DNA from: Leuctra nigra
Lineage: Eukaryota > Arthropoda > Insecta > Plecoptera > Leuctridae
Assembly (NCBI GenBank): GCA_934045905.1
Contig: OW203764.1
Coordinates: forward strand, 24,912,954 to 24,976,953
Direction: 5' to 3'
DNA: 64,000 nt
Below are positions 51,433 to 62,000 of the stretch, one piece after another. A model generated the notes under the pieces. That model did not search any database and was not told where the DNA came from. It was given only the letters and a program-made list of their open reading frames with translations. A program made the translations under genes and the position numbers. The first letter of the stretch is position 1; every line of letters starts with the position of its first letter.

Positions 51433-51715
51433 CTTTTTAAAAAAATGGGGTTTAACGTCGCACTGTTCTGCAGCGAGGCTAATAACGACGGATGAATGAT
51501 TACGATGATGATTGGGAGATGATGGTGAAGAGTAGGTAAGGATGGAAGGTTGGAAGGAGGCGGTCGTGGCCTATTAGTAGGGTACCTTCCCAGCATGTGC
51601 CTCTCGACTGAGGGAATACCACGAATAAACCTCAGTCAGGAAGGACGGCCGCGGGAATCGAACCCGGGCCTCCGGAATACAAGTTCAGAGCGTTGCCACT
51701 GAACCATACCTGTTT
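51433..51715 (-). mobile_element. tRNA-derived SINE
   Basis: On the minus strand the head carries an A box-like TGGTTCAGTGG (complement at 51697-51707) and an exact B box, GGTTCGATTCC (complement at 51654-51664), spaced as in a tRNA. A conserved body follows (GAGGTTTATTCGTGGTATTC, CTCAGTCGAGAGGCA), then a CT-rich stretch and a 3' end, GACGTTAAACCCCA, with an A/T-rich tail. The tRNA-like part does not fold into a complete cloverleaf that I can support, so this is a SINE and not a tRNA gene. Confidence 0.75.
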
Positions 51716-54611
51716 TGTAGAGAAGATACACATCATAGTTTGGAGCGAGCTTTGATATGGTTCATTGCTGTAGTGGCGTAGTGAACGAAAAAAAAACGAT
51801 AATTTTTATTATAATATTACAAATGGTGTAAGATGTGGGATTAATAATATTTTCAAAGTCAATTTTAATTTTTCTACAATTAATATAATTTTTTTGGAAA
51901 TTATTGTCACATATCATGATAATATTCATAAATTTATTCTCAGACAAATTAACATTAAAATCATAGCAAGAAATTTTTTAGCAGTGTATCGGAAGCACAA
52001 GAACATCCATGGCTTTTCAGAATATTTTTCAGATGTATGCATTTATTTACAAAAATGCCGACCATATTAAAAAGATTTCCCTCCGGCTATGCATCCGACG
52101 GTTCGACCTTTTGAATTCTGATCGCATCAAACATCGAGTCAAGTGGTTTTCAACAAATTCCAATCGGTATTTACATCGATATTTCTGCCTCATGAGATGT
52201 TTCGCTGAAGATTATTATTCTACAAGCCCTTGTTTGTTGAAGCAATGGAAGGAGGATGCTAAATCGGAAGTCGATGCAAATATTGGGCCAAGAGTTTAAG
52301 TTGAACCAACGCAATGTTTGTACTACTCAGCTTCCAGACACATTACAACCAAACGTGATAACTAAACTATACGCTAACTAGAGGGTCCCGTCATGTATAA
52401 CATGACCAATGCGCACCAGTGAGGTATGCATAAATATTAAATATAAAAAGACAGCAATATTTGTCAGCAGATTGTGCGTCGTTAATACACACGTTACGTA
52501 ATTAACAGACCAAATGCCCAACAAAATACGTAAATGAGGTACGAAGGAAGGCAATTTAATCATACCTATTATGGTAAATCAATTACATAAGTCTTCAAAT
52601 GTAAACCAATGAGTATTAGTAAGAAAATTAAGAAAATGTATAGTGTCATAATGCGCCGTTAAAATATAGGTGAAGTTGATATCGTGACCCGATACACACG
52701 ACACATTCTTTATTTGTGATACCAATTCATAGTTTGCACGTGACATCATCTCATTGTTGAGAGGCCATATTGGTGTAACGTGTCAGAACGGCTGTCAATC
52801 TGTGTTTCGGTATTGTGGTGATATAATGGTTACCTGTGCAATAAACTGCAGAAGAAATTCTTGTGGGTATAAAACCACCTCATATACCAAATATCTTTGA
52901 TTAACCGCTTATAATTAGCATTAATCGACTTGACATCTGTAAAATGGTTGAAATTTACTTTTTTACATTGTTGATGAAAAACAAATGAAGCTCGTGCAAA
53001 CTATGAATGCATGGTGAGCTTCATTATATCCGTTTCTCTGAGGTCAGAGGTAGGTATAAGAGCGGAAGGTCATATGTTTTGGATTTCTCAGTGCACACTT
53101 TTGGAATGGTAATTAAGCTCTATAAGTACCTACCATTGGACTGATGTTAACAAATACAGTTATATTGAAGTATAGGTACCCTTACAGAAGGCCCATGTCA
53201 CCATTACAAATATGATTGGATGAAGAATTCAGCTCAGAATTACTGGTTATTGAGATCACTTTAAGAATCATTAAAATTGACTTCCGCCCATCTGCCTCTA
53301 AGGTACCTATCAGTATGCAATGTAAAAATTTAAGCATTGATGTTTAAAACATTACCAACAGTAACTTGACGTCGTTTACATGACTCAATACACACCACTC
53401 TTAGTAAATAAGAAACGAAGGAAAATTATTTCCCAAGAAAATGTATAATATAACTCCATCGACTTTGGTTTGATCATGTTCACGGCCTACGAAATTCAGA
53501 GCAAGAGAAAATAAGAAAAATAACATTTGAAGTTTCTTGCCGAGATGACGTTTTTAATGTTGGTTTAGACCGTATTAGTATCTTATTATGAATTTATTAT
53601 AATTACAAAAGGATAAGGTGCTCGTCTTAGGTGAGTTTCGGTTATTAATTTATTCACAAAAGGCAGAAGATGTAATTTTAGACATGATGGCAATAAAACG
53701 CCTCCATCTTAGTTATAGTTTTCAATAAATATCAATGTCAAATCGAAGCGCGCAACCGTTCCTGACATACACACAGATAGACAGACAGAACTGGGTAACT
53801 CTAAGTAAGATACCAAACTAGATCCATAATTAATCATTTCAGTATCAACTAGAGATCCTAAATCAACAAAGACGATACAAAACTTGGTTGAGCAGATTTA
53901 ACTATATTATTTTGAAGTTAAAAACATATCAATGTCCAATTTTGAGCTCACATTAATATTACTAACCGTGGCCATGGTATAAGTATGAACCGTGGCACAA
54001 AATATAATCTAAATAAACGTAAACGACTTAATGTATTGGGATATTTCCGTGTTCTCACATTCTAAATTAGTATCAAGAGACTATGAATGTGATATTGTTG
54101 TTACTGGTTCACGTTAGACAAATAAAAGTACAAAGTTCTAATGTTGTGTAGAACAAATCTCGAGCATCGTAGAGCTAAGAAAGTAACACTGTTCACGAAA
54201 CATTCTAAAGACTGAAGTTCGTTGCCCGGCTCCTACCCAACTAACTGACGTTTATTGGACGTTTCTCTCAGACGAGGTCCACATGCAAGTATAAGCCACG
54301 ACCACCTCCTTCCCATTACTTCCCCATTATCTCTCCCCTATAGCATAATTGAGGGGATGGGGGGAAAAACATGGTACGGGCCAAAGCATTAGATATTCTG
54401 AGATGCAAGCAATAATCCTCTCTCTCGGCTTAATAGCGAGGTTTTTCATTATTTGACGCTAATCATGTTTTCACCCCACCCTCAATTTCACAAACGAGAA
54501 ATTACCTATAGATGCTGCGGCTGTATCAAACAACAAGAAAGCAGAAAATACGATAACACTTATCTAGTATTAAAGATAAATATCAATAACGAAAATAGAA
54601 AAGGGTAGAGG
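51716..54611. other. no recognisable gene
   Basis: A 96-codon frame at 52009-52299 has no domain I recognise and no supporting context. The rest is AT-rich and featureless to me. Confidence 0.5.
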
Positions 54612-54694
54612 CAGGCGCGTAGGAACTAATTTGAAGGGGATAAGAGAGAGGGGAATTGAATTAGAGAGTCCCCCCCCCCGTGTCTACGCGCCTG
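54612..54694. mobile_element. 83-bp MITE with hAT-like ends
   Basis: CAGGCGCGTAG at the left and CTACGCGCCTG at the right are exact inverted repeats. A 10-base C run sits inside. I do not see a clear 8-bp duplication, so the class is uncertain. Confidence 0.6.
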
Positions 54695-55329
54695 GTATTA
54701 AGATCTAATAAATTGCAGAATGATCACGAGATCACGCATGAATTACTTTCTGAATACTGAATGTGATTCATTCATTGCGAGAATTGCAACCCGTGCTTTG
54801 AGCTTGCATGTACAATGGAAAACAAACGGCGGCAAGGGGGGGGGGGGGGTGCTTGCCTCCTCCCTCTAGAAGTCAGGAAAACATTTTTTTAGTGGTGTTT
54901 TACGTATAGTTTCATTTTGTAGATAAAAAAAACTAAAACCATCATTTCACATTATCAAAAAACCAAGACATTCCCTGCAGGCCCTCCACCATCAAAAAGT
55001 GTCAAATTTCAAAAAATATAGAAGTTTTCAACAAAATAGACCTCATAACGTCTCAAAATTGATTTCAAAGTGTCCAAAAACCAAAAATCGCCCAGCGGGG
55101 CAGCGTGGGGCCGGGAGTAAATGTTTAACAAAACATTACAGTCACTCATTCACTCTATAGAATCGGCAGCGATTGATTAGCTATATCAGAATCAGAATTT
55201 TCAGAATTTTAAAGAATATTTCATGTGTACCTATTTCATGTGCATTGTTTAGGTTTTTTCATTTTAGAACCCTTGAATACTTTTAAATTGTAGACATTCT
55301 AAAAGAGCGCCCTGCGAGTCAACATCTGG

Positions 55330-55353
55330 TGTGTGTGTGTGTGTGTGTGTGTG
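55330..55353 (+). repeat. GT dinucleotide microsatellite
   Basis: About eleven consecutive GT units. The predicted 'CVCVCVC' peptide across it is an artefact. Confidence 0.9.
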
Positions 55354-56955
55354 GGAAATATACGATGAAAATATACTAGTTGCAATTTATTATTTCCAGT
55401 ATTTATATTTGATTGCCTCTACTGCGGCTCCCATTTTTATAAACTTATGCATTTTTGGGAAATTGGCTTCTGACCAAAAAAGGTTGCCGATCCCTGCATT
55501 AAATTATACAAAAAACTGATTTCATTTCTATGATTCTTACAATAAGGGGGTTCGTTCTGATTTTATTACTAAATGAGTTTATAATTAATGTAGTTTGTTA
55601 TACCAAATAAAACTTAAAAAAAAAGAATATTTTTTTAAATTTACTTTTTGGAATTTTGGTATAACAGTTTGAGACTCAGTGATTAATTTTTAGAAAAACT
55701 GTAAATTGTAATTTGAGAAGTAAAATTTTTACGAAATTAATGATTGAAATAACCTTTATGAACCCAAATAATGTTAATGAACAGTTCCCACTCCAGTTCC
55801 TGTTCTACAGAAATGTATGGGTTCTGATTCAGATTCCCTACAAATACTAGTTCTTTTCGGTTCCTGAATGTTTTATAATATATTGTTTACATGTCAAACA
55901 TTTTTACTAATGTGCTACTGATGAAGCCTACGGAATATTGGAAGAAATATTGAGAATTCAATAAATACAATTCTGTGAATTGTATTGATTACTTAAACAT
56001 ACTATTATTGTAAGATAATATTTGAGCCAAGTAGGTAATTTACAAGCACTGAATATTTAAGTAGGTACCTAATAATATAAATAATATTACATTAGAGTAG
56101 ACGCCAGGCGTGGCCAGCCGGTCTCCAGTAGTCCTGTGGCCCTAGTGTTGGTGGGAACACCCACCCCCTGACCCATTCAATTGGAACCAGCGGATAGATT
56201 ATTATTATTATTATTAATCAATATGTTATTATATTTCAATATATAATAATTGTTTATTTGCAAGGAGACCTTGCATAAAGGATAAAAATTGAGACACAAA
56301 TATATGTTTCGTAACATATAATTTATTTTTTCTTCAGATGATCTATAGATAGGTACATCAATGGAATATCACCCAACACAACATTAAACAAATAGGATGT
56401 TCAATCACAATTATATAAAACATATGCCTGCGTATAAATCAAGATGAATCTATACAAAAAGTTATGTTCGTTTGCCATGCACTTTCTATACAAAATTGCA
56501 TCTTCTCTAAAAGGTGTGCAATTCACTTGACACGGGTACAAAGTGCAGTGGCGGAACAAACTCTGCGCCAATAATGTGACATGATGGTTTCATGCCATCA
56601 ACAGATATTAGCATGTGTAGGAAACAGAACAACTAGCCACTGTAAAACACACTTCAGACAGTGGTGCGAACAAATACATTTAATAATTCATTCAAATGTG
56701 TACAAGGGCCTTGACACATAATTATAGCAATACATGATTTAATGATCTAAAAGTTATAAATAAAATATCATGTCTTTATAATATTAATACCATTTAAAGG
56801 ACTAAATTCAGCTTGAGAATGAAGTACGCAAAAGAAAAACATAAAAAATCACATAATGCGTTTTTTAACGCACTTGCATTGGCAGTAACTACCATACAGG
56901 TTCTCTAGCAGAAACTAGCAGATACCAGACAAAATAAGACTTGAGTGTTCGAATT

Positions 56956-56981
56956 GGGGGGGGGGGGGGGGGGGGGGGGGG
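56956..56981 (+). repeat. 26-base poly-G tract
   Basis: An uninterrupted run of 26 G, the longest homopolymer in the window. Other long G/C runs are at 17222-17236, 43876-43890, 48844-48857, 54836-54849 and 62538-62557 (14-20 bases). Confidence 0.95.
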
Positions 56982-57735
56982 CATGGCTTTGCTCATAACG
57001 AAATTCTCGAACGAAAATCCTCCATCAAGTATTATCTTGATTGGCCATCCCTCGCCTTAACATCATTTTATACCACCACTTTCAGAAGAAAAACCCAAAT
57101 ATGTAGCTGGTTTTGTACACACAATTTATTTTCTTGCTTGTGTACATGTTGGGTAAAATTATACTACAATAATTATACAAGTTTATAACACGATATCAAA
57201 CATTAATAAAAATATATTCATGAACCAATTCAGTAAGTCCAAGTATAAATAGGTAATGTGAACATAGTAATACACACATTTTCATCTGAACTACACAAAT
57301 ATAGCAATAGTAGATAGTAATAATAACTGTAAAACAATAATTTTAATCGAAAACAGAATTGGTACCTAATAGAATTATTCTAGATAACAGGCAATTTGAA
57401 TCTGTCCAGTAGTAAACTAATACTCGTTTTCCCTAAAACCAAGACATTTTCAAATAACTTAAGTAAGAACTCGTCAGAACCATATGCCAATCATGTTATA
57501 CTATTACTCATGACTGCTTACTCAGTTTAACTCGGAACGTTTGGTAAGAATTGTGAAATTACCTAAACCAATTACATATTTAAATCACATGCCAACTTTG
57601 ACAATTTATTTAGCAGGCGTTTAGTTTCAAGTGTAAATAAAAATGCAGTCAGAACTCAGAAGTATAACTTATCTATGTCCAAGTCGTATGTTATTAATTT
57701 GTTTCAATAGGTAAGTTATATCAGATTTATATGTA

Positions 57736-57903
57736 CAGTGGGCCTCAAAAGGTAAACTTTCCATTCACCTCCCACCACATTCAAGCAAATTTCCCAGTGT
57801 TAGGGGTCGAGAAGAAGGGGCATAAACTAACGTAAATGCATGGACTTTTAACCCTAAATGCATGGAGGGCAAGGAGGGTTTACCTAATACTGGGAGTCAG
57901 GTG
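57736..57903. mobile_element. probable TA-flanked MITE related to 19136-19264
   Basis: It begins TACAGTGGGCCTCAAAAGGT and ends GGGAGTCAGGTGTA. Ends match only loosely. The interior shares ACGTAAATGCATGG and AAGGAGGGTTTACC with the 19136 element in the same positions, which is the main support. Confidence 0.45.
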
Positions 57904-58946
57904 TACCAATATGAAAAGAAAAAAACAACTTTTGAAAAAACAAAATTTGCATAATCCTGGTTTCATTGAAAAAGCTTCCGAAGAGTAAAAACAATATTCC
58001 CACTTTTCTTCGTATGTTCGAATAGAATCAGACAGTCAAGAAATAACATGTGAAGTCTGTGCTTGAAAGATGAGAATATTGAATATTATTGCTAATCGTT
58101 GTAGCAACCTAACCAACTTCATACATTCATATTCCCCGCATTAGATTGAGCCATGACACACTTTGGGATGCCAACAAAAAATAAAATACACATTCAGATG
58201 CTTCTAACTTATCTTATCACATAGCAATATGAAAATAGAGACTAACTTCTAGGGCAAGAAAAATATCTGATAATAAGGATGAGAGGAACACAATTCTAAA
58301 CAGACACAGAACCTGGCAAAAAAATGTTGATAGGTATAGTCGATGCACATATAAAAATAAAATGGTTGGAACCATGGCAATACTAAATAATTTTATTTAT
58401 TACTGATGAAAATCATAAAAAACGTAAATTAAACTCTACAATATTCATAAAAATAAAAAAATTAAGGAATCCTAGAAAATGTATGAAAAGATACTGTAGT
58501 ATATTGTTATTCCTCTCATCAATTAACTGCCCTGCTTTATGTAACCTATAAACGATTCTCAGATAAAAATAACTAATAAGCGTCATCTAAATTGTCTGCG
58601 CTGTGAGATTTGATTCTGTATGATGCGAAATGGTTGGGAGTATTGAACCGAACTATGGCTTCACTATTGTTAAATCCATTTCCAAACTAATTCTGTCCAG
58701 AACAGACGTACAGATGGCCGAGGACCCACTAGTAAACATGTGAATCACTCAACAATGGTCGCAAATGTCAAACCGGGCGTAAGATTAGTCGTGTTCACAA
58801 CAGCTAGACAATAATGTTTTTGTGAGCTGCAAACGACTTACAATGCCGGTCGCTAGCGTTTCTGGTTGTTCGTTGATTTGTTACATTGCATTTAATGACC
58901 AACTTCGTCCCTTCCTCTCGAACGAGCTGATCAGTTGGTTGCTCGT

Positions 58947-59020
58947 TTAATCAGCGTTAGGATCGAAGCACAGCGACACGATGGCGAAAAGTATAAACAC
59001 AATCCCACCAACAATCGTAA
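58947..59020 (-). CDS. TMEM165: TMEM165 terminal coding exon
   Basis: Residues 282-305 and the TAA stop. The acceptor is CCCTTTTCAG|TTACGA after a 99-bp intron. It encodes the last membrane span (VTIVGGIVFILFAIVSL) and a short tail, CFDPNAD. Overlapping minus-strand AATAAA hexamers at 58392-58401 would give a 3' UTR of about 550 bases. Later polyadenylation within the gene-free stretch to ~56.3 kb is also possible. Confidence 0.93.
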
Positions 59021-62000
59021 CTGAAAAGGGTAAGAGACGAGCGTGTTTAGAAATCGTGAATAATTATGCATCTATTCTTGAAGTAGGAATCTGATGCAGT
59101 TTACGGACTAGAATCTTACCTGTACGAACAGATATTCTTTGAGCTATCATTCTCCCACCTAGAACAGCCAATCCAGTGCACAGGGCATGGCCTAATACAC
59201 CCCCCACGGTGACGCCAAATACATCCTACAAAAAGTAAAACCAATCTTTATGTACACAGTAATAATTGCAGTTACATCTATTCTAATGAGTGACGAATGA
59301 GTGTCTAGCACCGATGTTGAAAACAAATAATTGGAAGAACATCAGAAAAAACAAACTAGAAAATAAAAAATAGCAAGCATAGTTCACGGTATAACTGTAT
59401 TATGTCTTAATGTTTTCCAATGTACATATTAAATAAATAGGTACCAACAACACACAACAAACTTTATGTGAGATTAATTGAAATTGGTTTGAAGAGGATG
59501 GGATTAACTCAACTTTGCATATTATTGATTGATTCTCCTCTTTTTGATGCCACTTCAATCAAATTTTTCATTGTGTCACTAAACTTAATTGTAACAGCAC
59601 TCATTCCATATGAAAAATATTAACATGTTTATGGCATCAGAGCTCAATGAAATTTGAATGGTAGGTAAATTCAAGTTTCCAGAGGTGCATTTAAAACTGT
59701 AAAAAGCGATAAATGAAGTTCTTTAAATCCATTCTTGCAGTGGTAGTGTGTGGAAATCATATGTTAACAAACTATAATGCCTTGGAGAAGTTGATGACTA
59801 TGTTGACAACCTTTCTCTCTCAGAACATATTTTTGGTATACACATTGAAGTGCTATTATAATTGGCATGTTGTCACAAGTACAGGAGAAGCGTACTGAAT
59901 GATATATACCTCTCTAGCTGCTAGTAATATGGTGGTGAGTTGCGACCGGTCGCCCCACTCGGCCAGGAAGGTGAGAGTGAAAGACTGAATGAACACTCTC
60001 GAGATGGCGGAGAAAGCGCTCGACCTTCCGTCTCGTCGGATGACTCCAGACTCCGGATCAGTGATCAGCGTCGCAGCAGCTTCTTTCTCATACTGCAGAA
60101 GAGAGATTTAGTGAATAAGCACAATGTCAGAGATGTCTGGTAATGACTGCACACAGCAGGGTTGGCTGATATATAAATACTCACATTTAAGAAAAACAGA
60201 TACATACTGGGATTTTGAAATATTAATCAAATTAGACGTGTCTGGACGGGAAAACTGGCATTTCTAAAGTTGCTTGCCTTTGTGTAGTTTATAAATTCTT
60301 TACCTACCTGATTGTAAAATTAGAAAGGAAAATAAAGATAAAATATCATTTTAATCACAACATGATTTTTCAGAGCCTCCAAAATAACAATACGGTTTGT
60401 GTTTTGCCCTCTTAAAAAGACAGTGTTCGACCCCTACTTTCGAGATCATTTGAGTTCTCGCTGCTCTTATAATCGAGCGTGACGTCAAAGTGAAATTACC
60501 CAAGTAAATTGTATTCAATCTGCCACGACATGTTATTATTTTGTTTGGTTTGACGTTTGGCAGCCGTGAAACAGTGTGAAATTTGTCTCGAACAATCTGG
60601 AAAACAGGTAGGCCCTGTAGCCTTGTATTTTTAGTAACATCAAGGTAGTCGTGACTCGTAGTGTAAAAAAGTTAAGATATACAGATGTTATAACAACGTC
60701 AATCATTGATATGATCATCATCATTATTTGTATTACAAGGTCACATCTCAACTGATGTGACAACAACACCTGCTGGTGACTGTATCAGCTTTATCAAACG
60801 CATGTATTACCATACACACTCATTACATACTCACTTCATTATCAATGTAAAACAGAATTGCAGTTGCAGTCCAAAGGTCGTATCCTGGGGGTATACCTGA
60901 CCTTACACTCAGTAGTTAATCACTTCACTTCTAATGTTATACTTCCAGAACACTGTGAACTCTATATAAGAGACTCAGTAGATTATGATGAAGTAAAGTA
61001 AAAACAATTTTTATGCTTGGGGAATTGATTCAATGTCCAATCGTACATTCAAGTCAACTGAAATTAAGAATTACCTCATCCTCTCTCTTTCTTAAGTCCA
61101 GTTGTACTTCCTCCAGTTCTTCTTGCCCTTCTGTCGGTGACATAGCAAATCCATCTTTCAACATTTTAAGTCCGAAGAATGCAAACAGAGCCGTGGAAAT
61201 GTAGTAGGTGTACGCTCGAGGAATAATTGTCATAATTGAGCCGAAGAAAACTGCAAAACAAAAAGTAAAAGATAGATTAATTTTATAGTGGCAGGTACCT
61301 ACATTTATTTTATTTTGATCATGCTGAGTAGTTAATATTGTTACATTTCCTAAACATGGTACCTAGCTAGGAAGATTTTAGTCTAGTCTGTGGTAGTATC
61401 CAAGGGGCCAATTCTCGAGATTTACGTTTTGAAACCGTGTCACAGTACCATTGTTTAAAACGTAAAAAAGTTGAAGGCTAACCGATAGTTGTCAACTGTT
61501 TCCAGTTTTATAACATGTAAACGTAAAACGGTTTCAAAACGTAAATCTCAAGAATTGGCCCCCAGTAATAAAATAGGATACTTGCTATGTGATGGATATT
61601 TGGGCACCGTTCTGTGTTCAACTTGTACTCTACCAAACTATGATGATAATAAATCATGAATTACCTAAATATAAATTAATATAATCAGAATAAATTCAAA
61701 AACAAACAATGGGGTGAACCAATGGGAATATGGCTTCCTTTTAGCTGCCAATTGGATTATCTTTTAAGCTGAACAGCTGATACATGCTTTTTGCCAGTGC
61801 ATAGAGCTAGGTATTCCCTCCCTGATTGAAAAATGGACATTCTGGAAATGTTCGACAAATTTTACCCGTTTAGTGAGGAGCCACCCTCTTCCACACACAC
61901 TGCTGTCAAAGTTCATGATGTTTTGCACATTTTACAAGAAAGTTATAAAGAATTGGCATTTGATTTGGCATCACAGGAAAAAACCTTTTCCTTGACACCT

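Larger units (their letters stand above)
54695..58946. other. intergenic or long 3' UTR downstream of TMEM165
   Basis: No gene seen. Minus-strand AATAAA hexamers occur at 58392-58401 and again farther out, so part of this stretch may be transcribed as TMEM165 3' UTR. It holds the poly-G tracts at 54836 and 56956, the GT tract at 55330 and the weak MITE at 57736. Confidence 0.45.

Noticed and set aside
51640..51715. Minus-strand tRNA gene (A and B boxes present)
   Set aside because: The B box is exact, but I cannot support a full cloverleaf, and the sequence continues into a SINE body and A/T-rich tail.
52009..52299. 96-codon plus-strand frame
   Set aside because: I do not recognise any family, and composition is unlike the verified TMEM165 exons; insufficient evidence for a gene.
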